Origin: Flavobacteriales bacterium
Lineage (GTDB): Bacteria; Bacteroidota; Bacteroidia; Flavobacteriales; Flavobacteriaceae
DNA length: 35,774 bases
NCBI GenBank assembly: GCA_027023475.1
Contig: JALVVJ010000106.1
Coordinates: 1-35,774 of the forward strand
Direction: 5' to 3'
The translations under genes were made by a program, and so were the position numbers. This document shows positions 15,834 to 24,771 of this stretch, one piece after another. The stretch's first letter is position 1; each line of letters begins with the position of its first letter. A model generated the notes under the pieces. It was not told where the DNA came from, searched no databases, and was given only the letters and a program-made list of their open reading frames with translations.

Positions 15834-16074
15834 GGCGCCTTCCCGCACTCGTTCACAGAGCCGCAAGCCTGCACGTTGTTTGTTCTGCGACCTGTTCACG
15901 AGGCGGGAACCGGGCTGTCCGCTCAAATTCGCCTTGGCGGATGCCGTGGTTTTGCGCGGGCTTCGCCTGCGCTTGCCCGCGCCCGCCCGTGCGTGGGGCT
16001 TCCTTCGGTCGCCTCCGCCAGGCGGAAAACCATCGGCACCGCCGGCGGCTCATAACCGCTTCCATCCCTGGCGC
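15834..16074 (+). repeat. GC-rich interspersed repeat, copy 1
   Basis: Begins with a T-run and GGCGCC, contains CCGGGCTGTCCGCTCAAAT, GCCGTGGTTTTGCGCGGGC and CCCGCCCGTGCGTGGGGC, and ends CCGCTTCCATCCCTGGCGC. Nearly the same blocks occur in the same order on the minus strand at 29673-30037. It fills most of the 590-bp gap between the ankyrin-like gene and the DJ-1 gene. Short frames across it are not genes. Function unknown. Confidence 0.85.
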
Positions 16075-16164
16075 AAAGTTGTAGGTCGCATGGTGATTTT
16101 TGCGAAGCAAAAACGGTATCGAAATGAGCCGAAACGGCCGTACATTTCTTTTTGTTTCCGTCCC

Positions 16165-16197
16165 AAAAAAAATCCGCACCCGGAAGGATGCGGATTA
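16165..16197 (-). terminator. Intrinsic terminator of the DJ-1/PfpI gene
   Basis: On the minus strand an 8-bp perfect stem (AATCCGCA at its 5' side, TGCGGATT at its 3' side) with a 10-nt loop is followed by a run of T. It lies 29 bp after the DJ-1 stop codon. Confidence 0.85.
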
Positions 16198-16225
16198 GTT
16201 GGCTTAAACAGTTTGAAACAACGTT

Positions 16226-16801
16226 TTAAATTTCGATTTTACCGCCCAGCAGCCGGATAAATTCCCGGATAAAGGCCGGATGGGCGGGCCAGGCGGGGGC
16301 GGTTACCAGATTGCCGTCCACCAGGGCTTGGTCCACGGGAATTTCGGTGTAGTCGGCGCCACCGGCGGCCAGTTCGGGGCCCACGGCGGGGTAGGCGGTC
16401 ATTTTGCGGCCTTTGATCACACCGGCGGCGTTGAGGATTTGCGGTCCGTGGCAAATGGCAGCCACGGGCTTGCCGGCGTCGAAGAAATGACGGGTAATTT
16501 CCAGCACCCGCGGATTGAGTCGCAGGTATTCGGGTGCGCGGCCGCCGGCAATGACCAAACCGGCGTAATCGGCCGGATTCACCTTGTCGAAATCGTAGTT
16601 GAGCGTAAAGTAATGACCCACTTTTTCGCTGTATGTTTGGTCGCCTTCGAAATCGTGGATGGCGGTTTTGACGCGTTCGCCGGCTTTTTTGTCGGGGCAA
16701 ACGGCATGCACCCGGTAACCGGCCATTTGGAGCATTTGGAACGGAACCATGGTTTCGTAGTCTTCGGCGAAGTCGCCGGTGAAAAGCAATATTTTTTTCA
16801 T
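16226..16801 (-). CDS. DJ-1/PfpI family protein (glutamine amidotransferase-like)
   Basis: 191 residues from the ATG at 16801; an upstream in-frame start would add 29 residues with no family match. The fold is covered from the first strand ([16 protein letters not shown]) to the end. The nucleophile elbow [10 protein letters not shown] contains Cys117-His118, and [12 protein letters not shown] at about 83-94 is the second family motif. PfpI/DJ-1 proteins are cytoplasmic and include proteases, chaperone-like deglycases and stress proteins; which activity applies here cannot be told. The gene is monocistronic, with its own promoter at 16831-16861 and a strong terminator. GC content is high compared with flanking repeats. 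Confidence 0.93.
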   Translation of the reverse strand: MKKILLFTGDFAEDYETMVPFQMLQMAGYRVHAVCPDKKAGERVKTAIHDFEGDQTYSEKVGHYFTLNYDFDKVNPADYAGLVIAGGRAPEYLRLNPRVLEITRHFFDAGKPVAAICHGPQILNAAGVIKGRKMTAYPAVGPELAAGGADYTEIPVDQALVDGNLVTAPAWPAHPAFIREFIRLLGGKIEI

Positions 16802-16830
16802 GATGTCAGATTTTTGGGGGTTAGTGCTAT

Positions 16831-16861
16831 CAAATTTACAAAAAAACAGGCAAAGTTTCAA
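16831..16861 (-). promoter_or_regulatory. Candidate promoter of the DJ-1/PfpI gene
   Basis: Read on the minus strand, TTG (16861-16859), 20 nt and TAAATTTG (16838-16831) fit the TTTG / TAnnTTTG promoter type. The start of transcription would fall about 20 nt before the ATG. Confidence 0.45.
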
Positions 16862-16869
16862 GTTATTTA

Positions 16870-16966
16870 CATTAGCAATCCGCTTCAATGTTTATTGTAG
16901 AAAGATGATTTTTGGTTCCGGGTGGCAAATAAGACGCGTGCCGGACAGGGCGGTAATGGGGCGAAA
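16870..16966 (+). repeat. Direct repeat, left copy (about 97 bp)
   Basis: Roughly 80 per cent identical by eye to 17648-17743: shared blocks include GCTTCAATGTTTAT, GATTTT, TTCCGGGT, CGCGTGCCGGAC and GCGGTAATGGGGCGAA. The two copies bracket the two small genes at 17075-17578. Confidence 0.75.
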
Positions 16967-17074
16967 TTTTTTCCCAAAACCGGATTTTTGTGCGGTGTGT
17001 TCACATTGTGCCGGGAATCGTTACTACAATTAAACAAATATAATGTTCAAGTTTTGGATGCGTTGCAATACTTT

Positions 17075-17326
17075 ATGGACCATGAAGGTTCACCCACTGT
17101 TTATTCGTCTTTGGTAGAAAATTATTATTTTAGCAGTATAGAAGAAGCCGGCTTATTATTTATAATGGTTGAAACCTACAAAATAGTATCAAAGGAAATG
17201 GGCATAATCAACATTATGTCTTTTGATTTTAATGCTCAACGGATTTCATTGGGTTGTGCTTTGGCAATGGCAGGAACATTAGCTACAATCATAGGAGCAA
17301 TTGGGATATCCGGTGGTGCAGCATGA
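17075..17326 (+). CDS. Small hypothetical protein with Gly/Ala-rich hydrophobic C-terminus
   Basis: 83 residues from the ATG at 17075. The frame is open back to 16922, but that part is made of the direct repeat, so the real start is probably inside 17036-17075. The first half is acidic and aromatic (SSLVENYYFSSIEEAGLLFIMVETYKIV). The C-terminal 30 residues (RISLGCALAMAGTLATIIGAIGISGGAA) are a hydrophobic small-residue segment, either a membrane helix or a bacteriocin-like core. I do not recognise a family. It is AT-rich, unlike the GC-rich neighbours. A two-span membrane protein is encoded 72 bp downstream. Confidence 0.45.
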   Translation: MDHEGSPTVYSSLVENYYFSSIEEAGLLFIMVETYKIVSKEMGIINIMSFDFNAQRISLGCALAMAGTLATIIGAIGISGGAA

Positions 17327-17398
17327 ATAATTTGGTTAATTCAAAAAGGAATTGCTATGGTTGCTTTGATTGAAGTTTACAGTTAAAAATTGATAAAA

Positions 17399-17578
17399 AT
17401 GAAAAAATTTTCGTATTTCATGTTGTTTATTTATCTCCTGTTGGAAATTGGAGCAATTATATTATTTGTGAACGGGCAATTAAAACCGACGGCTTTTTTC
17501 TTGCTGGTGATGGCAATGTCTATGGGAATAGGAACGACCATTCTCCAAATCAAAAAAATGAACAAGAAAAATTTGTGA
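17399..17578 (+). CDS. Small two-span membrane protein
   Basis: 59 residues from the ATG at 17399; an in-frame upstream codon at 17390 would add three residues. There are two hydrophobic segments, about residues 5-24 and 29-49, and a basic end (KKMNKKNL). No family recognised. The size and position after a small hydrophobic protein would fit a membrane-bound immunity or accessory protein, but this is only a contextual guess. Confidence 0.5.
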   Translation: MKKFSYFMLFIYLLLEIGAIILFVNGQLKPTAFFLLVMAMSMGIGTTILQIKKMNKKNL

Positions 17579-17647
17579 ATTGTCCATAATTGAATAAAAC
17601 CACACCCGGTAAAAACTGCCCGCAGGGCGATTCTTTTAATTGTTTTT

Positions 17648-17743
17648 ATTGGCAATCTGCTTCAATGTTTATCGTAGCAATATGATTTTGATTCCGGGTA
17701 GTAAAAAAATCCGCGTGCCGGACCGAGCGGTAATGGGGCGAAG
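17648..17743 (+). repeat. Direct repeat, right copy (about 96 bp)
   Basis: Partner of 16870-16966. It runs directly into a GC-rich hairpin-bearing stretch that shares blocks with the GC-rich interspersed repeats. Confidence 0.75.
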
Positions 17744-17900
17744 GGTGCGACGCCTTTTTGTGCCGGCAACGGAGGCTTCGCCGCTCCGACAAGAAGACTC
17801 CGGTGCCGGCTTTACAAAAACCGGAGCGCCCGAGCCACATTGTAGCGGAGGGCCGGTTTCCCGAGCGCCCGAAGGGCGCGAGGGACACGCCCAAAAAAAT
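17744..17900 (-). repeat. Partial GC-rich interspersed repeat, copy 3
   Basis: The stretch 17829-17893 (CCCGAGCCACATTGTAGCGG and onward to a CGCCC-A-run end) aligns with the minus-strand end of copy 2 at 29975-30041. It contains a perfect GCGCCC-gaa-GGGCGC hairpin. The rest (17744-17828) is GC-rich with CTTCGCC phrases and no gene. It lies about 120 bp upstream of the DPP-IV gene. Confidence 0.65.
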
Positions 17901-18017
17901 AAAAAAATAAAACACTGCGTCTTGATCTGCCCGGAAAAGAAACGAAAAACAGGCGTAAACGATGCGGGCTAAACGAAATTTTTACTAAATTGAGCCGAAT
18001 TTTATTTTTGGAAACCT

Positions 18018-20183
18018 ATGGGCAGGAAATTGGCCGTTCTATTGCTTTTGGTTACATCCTGGGTGCTCAACGCCCAAAAAATTACGCTGGAAGATATTTG
18101 GACCAAACCTTTGCCTTGGAAGTATTTTCAGGGTGTGGAAATGTTGCCGGGACACCGGGCCGTCAGGGGTGAATTCCAACACGGAAGCTACCGCATCAAT
18201 GTGTATGACGTGAGCACTTGGAAGGTGGAAAAGACCTTGTTCGATAGCCGGAATTTCGATGATATCCGCTATGTTTACGATTTTACATTAAGCCCCGATG
18301 AACAAAAAATGTTGCTTTCGGCCGAACGGCATCCCATTTACCGCCATTCCACGGCCGATAAATACTACGTGTATGACGTGAGCAGTAAAAAGACCTTTTT
18401 GCTCGACCGGAGTTTTGTGCAAATTCCCGGCTTTTCGCCCGATGGCCAACGTGTGGTGTATGTGAAGGATAACAATTTGTATGGCTTGGATTTGAATGAT
18501 TTTTCGGTGGCTCAAATCACGTCGGACGGAGAAAAAAACCGGATTATCAATGGAAAAACCGATTGGGTTTACGAAGAAGAGTTCGGCTTTGTGCAGGGCT
18601 ATGTTTTTAGCAAGAGCGGCCGTTATTTGGCCTATTTGAAATTCGAAGAAAGCCGGGTGCCGGAATTTACCATGATGGAATACGACGATGCGCTTTATCC
18701 CAAGCCCGTGCGTTTCAAATATCCCAAGGCGGGTGAGCCCAACTCCAAAGTAAGTTTGCACATCTATGATTTTGCTACGCAAAAAACGCGGGACATCGAC
18801 TTGGGCGACTACGAATACATCCCGCGGCTCAAACAGGGTTTTGGCGACGATGAATTTGTGGCCATGACCTTCAACCGCCTGCAAAACGATTTGAAGGTTT
18901 ACCGGGTGGATGCGGTCACCGGGAATGCCGGTTTGTTAATCCGCCGCACCGATAAGCGCTATATCGACCTGGAAGCCACCGATAATTTTACCTATATGTC
19001 CGGCGGAAAAATCTTGTGGTCGTCGGAAAAAGACGGATATAACCATGTTTACCTTTATGACAACGACGGGCAAAACGAACGGCAAATCACCCGCGGAAAG
19101 TGGGAAGTAACGCATTTTTACGGCTACAATCCCAAAACCCGGGAGATTTATTTCCAAGCCACCATTCCGGGAAGCATTCACCGTGCCGTTTACAAACAAA
19201 AAATCAAGGGTGGAAAGCCGGTATTGCTTTCGCCCGGTAAGGGGACTTCGTCGGCCGATTTTACCCGGGATTTTCAATATTTTATCCTGACCTATACCAA
19301 TGTTGAAACACCGCCGCAAGCGAGCGTAATACGCACGGCCGACAAACAAAAAACAGCCGTTATTTCCGACAACAAACCCATGCGGGAATGGTTGAAATCG
19401 CACGGCTTTGTGGCCAAAAGTTTTACCCGGTTTCCTTCGGCCGACCCTTCGGTGGAGCTCAACGGTTGGATGATGTTGCCGCCGGAGTTCGACAAATCCA
19501 AAAAATACCCTGTGCTGATTTACGGCTACAACGGGCCCGGGGTGCAAACGGTGCGTGATGCCTTTGGCTGGCACAACGATTTGTATCACGCCATGCTGGC
19601 CCAAAACGGCTATATCGTAGTGTCGGTGGATACGCGCGGCACGGGCGGCCGCGGAGCGGATTTCAAGAAAGCCACCTACAAGCGCTTGGGGCGCCTGGAA
19701 ACGGACGACCTGCGGGCCGTGGGTGAATATTTGGCCTCCTTGCCCTATGTGGATAAGCAGCGAATAGGCGTGTGGGGATGGAGTTTCGGCGGTTTTATGG
19801 CGGCCAATGCCATACTGCAAAACGCGGATGTTTTCCGTGCGGCCATAGCCGTGGCTCCGGTAACCGATTGGCGTTTTTACGACACGGTTTACACCGAGCG
19901 TTACCTGCAAACCCCGCAGGAAAATCCCGACGGCTATGACCTGAATTCGCCCTTGACCTATGCGGATCATTTGCGTGGCAAATTCCTGCTGGTTCACGGC
20001 ACGGCCGACGACAATGTGCATGTGCAAAACAGTTTCCGCTTGGCCCGCAAGCTCCAAGAAGCCGGCAAGCCGTTCCAAATGATGATTTATCCCGACAAAA
20101 ATCACGGAATATACGGCGGTAAAACCCGCTACCAACTCTACCGGATTATGTTTGACTTTTTGGAAAATAATTTGAAAAAATAA
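18018..20183 (+). CDS. Exported dipeptidyl peptidase IV (S9B family)
   Basis: 721 residues, the usual length. A signal peptide (MGRKLAVLLLLVTSWVLNAQ) supports this start. The N-terminal beta-propeller (about 40-460) holds DWVYEEE at 182-188; Glu186/Glu187 match the pair that grips the free amino end of substrates. The alpha/beta hydrolase domain has Ser589 in GWSFGG, Asp664 in GTADDNVH and His696 in KNHGIYGG, a complete triad. The enzyme should remove Xaa-Pro or Xaa-Ala dipeptides from peptides in the periplasm. It is the first gene of an apparent operon with two POT transporters (5 and 24 bp spacing), which fits release and then uptake of dipeptides. Confidence 0.95.
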   Translation: MGRKLAVLLLLVTSWVLNAQKITLEDIWTKPLPWKYFQGVEMLPGHRAVRGEFQHGSYRINVYDVSTWKVEKTLFDSRNFDDIRYVYDFTLSPDEQKMLLSAERHPIYRHSTADKYYVYDVSSKKTFLLDRSFVQIPGFSPDGQRVVYVKDNNLYGLDLNDFSVAQITSDGEKNRIINGKTDWVYEEEFGFVQGYVFSKSGRYLAYLKFEESRVPEFTMMEYDDALYPKPVRFKYPKAGEPNSKVSLHIYDFATQKTRDIDLGDYEYIPRLKQGFGDDEFVAMTFNRLQNDLKVYRVDAVTGNAGLLIRRTDKRYIDLEATDNFTYMSGGKILWSSEKDGYNHVYLYDNDGQNERQITRGKWEVTHFYGYNPKTREIYFQATIPGSIHRAVYKQKIKGGKPVLLSPGKGTSSADFTRDFQYFILTYTNVETPPQASVIRTADKQKTAVISDNKPMREWLKSHGFVAKSFTRFPSADPSVELNGWMMLPPEFDKSKKYPVLIYGYNGPGVQTVRDAFGWHNDLYHAMLAQNGYIVVSVDTRGTGGRGADFKKATYKRLGRLETDDLRAVGEYLASLPYVDKQRIGVWGWSFGGFMAANAILQNADVFRAAIAVAPVTDWRFYDTVYTERYLQTPQENPDGYDLNSPLTYADHLRGKFLLVHGTADDNVHVQNSFRLARKLQEAGKPFQMMIYPDKNHGIYGGKTRYQLYRIMFDFLENNLKK

Positions 20184-20188
20184 ATATC

Positions 20189-22057
20189 ATGAGCAAAATC
20201 AAGCAACAACATCCCAAGGCACTTTATACGTTGTTTACGACCGAGATGTGGGAACGGTTTTCCTACTACGGCATGCGTGCACTATTGGTGCTTTACCTTT
20301 CGGCCGAATTGGTCAGAGGGGGCTTTGGACTTGAACGTAAAGACGCCTTGGCCATTTATGCCATTTTTACCGGATTGGTTTATTTGACGCCTATTTTGGG
20401 CGGTTGGGTGGCCGACAAATTTTTGGGCAAACGCAAGACCGTTTACATCGGCGGATTGGTGATGGCCATGGGCCAGTTTATGTTGGCCCTGAGTGCTTTC
20501 GGTCATAAATTCGGCTGGGATGTGCATTTACGGCATACGATATTTAATTTGGGATTGGGTATTTTGATTATCGGTAACGGATTTTTCAAGCCCAATATTT
20601 CCACTATTGTAGGAGATTTCTACGACGACAACGATCCGCGCAAGGATTCGGCCTTCAACATTTTTTATATGGGTATCAACCTTGGGGCGATTCTCGGGCC
20701 CTTTATTGCCGGCTATTTGGGCGAAGAAGTTTTTTGGGGCTGGGGTTATTTTTCGGCCGGTGTGGGAATGATTTTGGGCGTGTTGTGGTTGTATTTTCAT
20801 GAAAATACGCTCGAAGACAAAGGCCTTCCGCCCGGCGTTACGGGCGCTAAGCGCTTGGATGGACGCGATTGGATGCAAATATTTGTTTATGCCTTGGCCT
20901 TGGCCGGAGGCACCATTTTGTTGATTTTCGGTTGGAACATACTGCCGGAATTGGCCACACAATGGATTATGCGTATCGGATTTTTGGCTTTGGCTTTGGG
21001 GTTGGGATTTGTTATTATCAAAGGCATTGACGGAGATGATTGGACCAAAAAATTCATTCCTTACGGATTGGTAGTTCTACTATTTTTTATTGCTTCATGG
21101 TATTTGCCCGAAAAATATTTATTGCCTTTTATGGCTTTTGTGGCCCTGTTGGTTCTGGTTACCTTGGTATTGTTACTGCTTTCACCCAAGGCGGATTGGA
21201 GCCGTATGGGTGTGATCATCACTTTGGCGATTTTCAATATTACGTTCTGGGCCGGGTTTGAACAAGCGGGGGGAACGATGAACCTTTTTGCCAAAAATAA
21301 AACGAACCGGCATTTGGATGCGGTTTGGACGCCCGGGTTTATCAAAAACGTGGAAACCAAATGGTGGGGAATTCTTGCGGGTATTTTTCTTTTGCTTTGG
21401 TTGATAAAAACTTATGTGAGCATATATTCCGACAGTGAGGACGCCAAGCAGCGTGTGCGACCCTTGGGTAAGTTGGGGTTGGCCGGTGTTTTGCTTTTCG
21501 GCATTTTAGCCGTTTGGTCGGCCTTGGCACCGGGTATGGAGATTCCTGCCTCGTGGTTTCAAAATATTAATCCGGTGGCCATTTTGATATTTGCGCCGAT
21601 TTATTCGGTGATGTGGCTCAAATTGGATGCGATGAATCTAAATCCACGCACCACCATTAAATTCGTTATGGGATTATTGCTTGGTGCTTTGGCGTTTTAT
21701 GTGATGAGTATGGCTGCAAACAGGGCCGATAAAGTGGGATTGGTTTCGCCGCTTTGGCTTGTGACGGTTTATGTGATTATGACTTTGGGAGAACTCATGC
21801 TTTCGCCCATCGGTCTGTCGATGATTACCAAATTGGCCAATCCCAAAATGGTGTCGGTGGTAATGGGCTTGTGGATGGCCAGTTTTGCAGCAGGAAATTA
21901 TGCGGCCGGTATGCTGGAATCTTTTATGGACTTTGTCCATAAAAGCGGTTGGGATATCGGATTATATCCTTTTATTATGGTTATGATGCTGGTTACGGCG
22001 GGCTTGCTTTTGGTGCTTACGCCACTGCTGAACCGTGCGATGAAGGGGATTCATTAA
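20189..22057 (+). CDS. POT family proton-dependent oligopeptide transporter
   Basis: 622 residues, with about 14 predicted membrane segments. The N-terminus shows the POT signature TEMWERFSYYGMRALLVLYL, with the proton-coupling ExxER motif at Glu19-Glu22-Arg23, and FKPNISTIVGDFY at about 132-144 is the PTR2 signature region. These inner-membrane symporters import di- and tripeptides with protons. The gene begins 5 bp after the DPP-IV stop, so the peptidase and the transporter are made together. The length is above that of minimal bacterial POT proteins (about 480-500) because of extra segments in the middle and C-terminal half, as is common in Bacteroidota. Confidence 0.95.
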   Translation: MSKIKQQHPKALYTLFTTEMWERFSYYGMRALLVLYLSAELVRGGFGLERKDALAIYAIFTGLVYLTPILGGWVADKFLGKRKTVYIGGLVMAMGQFMLALSAFGHKFGWDVHLRHTIFNLGLGILIIGNGFFKPNISTIVGDFYDDNDPRKDSAFNIFYMGINLGAILGPFIAGYLGEEVFWGWGYFSAGVGMILGVLWLYFHENTLEDKGLPPGVTGAKRLDGRDWMQIFVYALALAGGTILLIFGWNILPELATQWIMRIGFLALALGLGFVIIKGIDGDDWTKKFIPYGLVVLLFFIASWYLPEKYLLPFMAFVALLVLVTLVLLLLSPKADWSRMGVIITLAIFNITFWAGFEQAGGTMNLFAKNKTNRHLDAVWTPGFIKNVETKWWGILAGIFLLLWLIKTYVSIYSDSEDAKQRVRPLGKLGLAGVLLFGILAVWSALAPGMEIPASWFQNINPVAILIFAPIYSVMWLKLDAMNLNPRTTIKFVMGLLLGALAFYVMSMAANRADKVGLVSPLWLVTVYVIMTLGELMLSPIGLSMITKLANPKMVSVVMGLWMASFAAGNYAAGMLESFMDFVHKSGWDIGLYPFIMVMMLVTAGLLLVLTPLLNRAMKGIH

Positions 22058-22081
22058 TAATAAATTTAAATTTGAAAAATT

Positions 22082-23644
22082 ATGGAAGCAGAGAATAAGA
22101 AAATGAGCTTGGTGGAATTGTTCAAATCTTTCCCCAAGCCCTATTGGTTTGCCAGTATTTTCGAGCTTTTGGAACGCTATGCGTGGTATGGGCTGTTTGC
22201 CGTATTGGGCTTGTATTTGACCAATCAATTGGGCTTTTCATCGGTGCAGCGAAGCAAAATCATGACTATCGTAACGGCTATTTTGTATTTCCTGCCCATT
22301 ATTACGGGAGCCATTGCCGATAAAATCGGCTATAAGGCCACTTTGGCCATTGCCTTCGGCATATTGGCATCGGGATATTTTATGATGGGACATGTAACAA
22401 GTTATGCGGCCGTGTTTGCCATGTTCCTTTATGTGGCTTTGGGTGCCGCGATGTTTAAGCCCGTGGCATCGGCTATTGTAACCAAAACCACCGATGAAAG
22501 GAACTCATCATTCGGGTTCGGATTGTTTTATATGATGGTGAACATCGGCGGATTTTTCGGGCCGCTATTGGTGGGATTGCTACGCAATAAATTCGGTTGG
22601 GATATTGTTTTCATATCTTCATCCGTAGCCATCCTGGTCAATTTGTTGGTATTGATGTTTTTCAAGGAACCCGGTCGCGAAAAAATCGAAGAATCGGCCG
22701 TGGAAACCATTAAGCGGTCGGTAAACAATATATTGGAAGCCCTGTCGGATATGCGGCTGACGATTTTGCTGGCTATTATGGTGGGCTTTTGGGTGATGTT
22801 CAATCAATTATTTTATACCTTGCCCAACTTTATCGACGATTGGGTGCGAACGCAAGACTTTTACCAATGGATGCACGGCATTTGGCCTGCTTTTGCCAAT
22901 ATTTTTAAGAACGAACATGGTGGGATTAATCCCGAACAAATTGTGAATTTGGACGCCTTCTTTATTGTGGTGTTTCAAATAGCCGTTTCGTATTTGATAT
23001 TGAAATGGAAGCCCATCAATGCCATGATGACCGGTATTTTTATTACCATCATCGGTATCGGACTTTCGTTTTACTCCGACAATCCGTTCTACACGGTGCT
23101 GGGTATTCTTATTTTCGCCTTGGGTGAGATGACATCGAACCCGAAGTTTTCGGATTATATCGCCCAAATTTCGCCCAAAGGAAAGGAAGCGTTGTATATG
23201 GGAACTTATTTCCTGCCCATTGCTTTTGCCAACTATCTGACGGATTTTATTTCGGGCAACCTTTACCAGAACAAAGCCGATAAATTGACGCTTTTGTTCC
23301 GTTATATCAAAGACAAAGGTATTCAAATCCTGGACGAAGGGATCAAGCACGGAGTAAATTATACCCATAAATTGGTTACTTATACCAACGAAGGCATCCA
23401 ATTGATGGATAAAAACGGAGCTATTATTAAAAACCTGAAAGCCGGGATCAAGCGCGAAGAAGTTTTTGCGCAAGCGGCCGAAAAATTACATATGACGCCT
23501 TCGCATTTGCAGGAAATCCTATGGAATACCTATCATCCCAATCAAATTTGGTGGGTGATGGCCGGTGTGGGTGCAGCGACCTTTTTAGGGTTATACATCT
23601 ATAACAAAACCATTGGGAAAACGGCAAAAGAACGTGTTCGTTAG
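22082..23644 (+). CDS. Second POT/MFS peptide transporter
   Basis: 520 residues, with about 12 membrane segments. The N-terminal FELLERYAWYGLFAVLGLYL carries a variant of the POT motif (Glu28, Glu31, Arg32), and FKPVASAIVTKTTDERNSSFGFGLFYMMVNIGGFFGP matches the PTR2 core. A long soluble insert of about 95 residues (about 395-490) lies before the last membrane helix and contains amphipathic repeats (IQILDEGIKHG, GIQLMDKNG). It is 24 bp downstream of the first POT gene. It differs enough that it may have another substrate range. The 3' end overlaps the start of the lipoprotein gene. Confidence 0.9.
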   Translation: MEAENKKMSLVELFKSFPKPYWFASIFELLERYAWYGLFAVLGLYLTNQLGFSSVQRSKIMTIVTAILYFLPIITGAIADKIGYKATLAIAFGILASGYFMMGHVTSYAAVFAMFLYVALGAAMFKPVASAIVTKTTDERNSSFGFGLFYMMVNIGGFFGPLLVGLLRNKFGWDIVFISSSVAILVNLLVLMFFKEPGREKIEESAVETIKRSVNNILEALSDMRLTILLAIMVGFWVMFNQLFYTLPNFIDDWVRTQDFYQWMHGIWPAFANIFKNEHGGINPEQIVNLDAFFIVVFQIAVSYLILKWKPINAMMTGIFITIIGIGLSFYSDNPFYTVLGILIFALGEMTSNPKFSDYIAQISPKGKEALYMGTYFLPIAFANYLTDFISGNLYQNKADKLTLLFRYIKDKGIQILDEGIKHGVNYTHKLVTYTNEGIQLMDKNGAIIKNLKAGIKREEVFAQAAEKLHMTPSHLQEILWNTYHPNQIWWVMAGVGAATFLGLYIYNKTIGKTAKERVR

Positions 23645-24632
23645 GCGAAATATTTTTGGGATCCTATTACTGGTTTTCCTTGGCGCTTGCTCCAAAGAGC
23701 CGCCAAGGGAGGCCTATTTTGGAGGAATGATCAAAAATCCGGTAGATAAGTATGTTTTGCTTTATCGTCACTATATTCCTGCCGGACATATCGATACTTT
23801 TCTTTTGGATGCACAGGGCCGTTTCGGGCACAAAATTAAGCTCGATTCGGCCGATATGTATTTTTTTCTCCACGGCGACCAAACCAACTTGTGCTATCTG
23901 AGGCCGGGCGACAGTTTGCTCGTTTATTCCAACATGATGTCCTTTGACAATTCTATGCAATTTTCGGGCATGGGTGCCGGATTCAACAATCTTATACTTC
24001 GTATTTCTCTGATAAGTGCCAATGAAATCGATATGTTGACTAACCTGATCTACCGAAGCGACAAGGAAATGCTTTTAAGTTATATCAATCAATATGACCT
24101 GAGTAAACAAAATGAAATTCAAAAATATTTGGCCAGGCTACCCGACGACTATATGTTTACAACAAAAGAAGAAGAGGTATTGAACTACTCGGTCTACTTT
24201 CCCGATTTCTATTTGCTCGAAGGTTACAATACTGTTCATGCCGACGATTCAGTGGCGTATAGTTTTCCATTTCATTTTTCATTGAACGACAGCTACCATC
24301 CTGTTCATTATTTTTTGGCTGCCTATTTGTACGCTTATATGTACCACCGACTGCATTTGCCCGATTCTCTAACGCCGACGGATTGCTTGAAGATAGCCCG
24401 TAAAGTGGATAAAATGATAAACGATACTGTAAATCGTGAATTTGTAAAATTCCAGTTAATAACCAATCAATTAAGCACACAGAAACACCCACCATCCCCT
24501 AAACAATTCCGTGACATTTTAACCGTGTTTCCACGTGTATTCCATTATTCGGAAGATTTTTCCAGGGAGTTTATCAATTTATATAACCTGTATCCTCACA
24601 CCGGGCGGTTAGAAATGGATTCCATTAATTAA
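23634..24632 (+). CDS. Lipoprotein with DUF4369-like N-terminal region
   Basis: 332 residues from a GTG at 23634; a TTG at 23613 is an in-frame alternative. The N-terminus MFVRRNIFGILLLVFLGACSK is a lipoprotein signal with lipidation at Cys19, so the protein is membrane-anchored. Residues about 28-100 (GGMIKNPVDKYVLLYRHY...DTFLLDAQGRFGHKI) resemble the DUF4369 domain often placed before a thioredoxin domain in Bacteroidota, but no CxxC thioredoxin motif follows. Whether a thioredoxin domain was lost cannot be decided here. It overlaps the second POT gene by 11 bp, so it is translated from the same message. Function unknown. Confidence 0.75.
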   Translation: MFVRRNIFGILLLVFLGACSKEPPREAYFGGMIKNPVDKYVLLYRHYIPAGHIDTFLLDAQGRFGHKIKLDSADMYFFLHGDQTNLCYLRPGDSLLVYSNMMSFDNSMQFSGMGAGFNNLILRISLISANEIDMLTNLIYRSDKEMLLSYINQYDLSKQNEIQKYLARLPDDYMFTTKEEEVLNYSVYFPDFYLLEGYNTVHADDSVAYSFPFHFSLNDSYHPVHYFLAAYLYAYMYHRLHLPDSLTPTDCLKIARKVDKMINDTVNREFVKFQLITNQLSTQKHPPSPKQFRDILTVFPRVFHYSEDFSREFINLYNLYPHTGRLEMDSIN

Positions 24633-24646
24633 TATCCGGAATATTA
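24630..24646 (+). terminator. Weak stem-loop at the end of the peptide operon
   Basis: TAATAT, a five-base loop and ATATTA form a 6-bp AT stem that starts at the stop codon and is followed by ATTTC. It is too weak to be sure it terminates transcription. Confidence 0.3.
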
Positions 24647-24745
24647 TTTCTCGACTTTTCGGTTTTTTGACCGCAAATACTAAAAAATATTTTTAAAAGG
24701 GGGTTAAATATCTATTAATTGACAGTTTTTTAAAAAAACGGGTAA

Positions 24746-24753
24746 TATATTTG
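24746..24753 (+). promoter_or_regulatory. Candidate -7 element of the secreted-protein gene
   Basis: TATATTTG fits TAnnTTTG, 18 bp before the ATG at 24772. The nearest TTG (24719-24721) is 24 nt upstream, slightly beyond the usual 17-23 nt, so the promoter call is weak. Confidence 0.35.
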
Positions 24754-24771
24754 TGGATAAATTTATTTCTA

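Noticed and set aside
16922-17074. Longer N-terminus for the small protein at 17075
   Set aside because: The extra residues are encoded by the direct repeat, which is also present at 17648-17743 without a gene, so the extension is probably not real.
18936-20135. 399-codon minus-strand frame
   Set aside because: Fully antisense to the DPP-IV gene, whose catalytic triad is intact.
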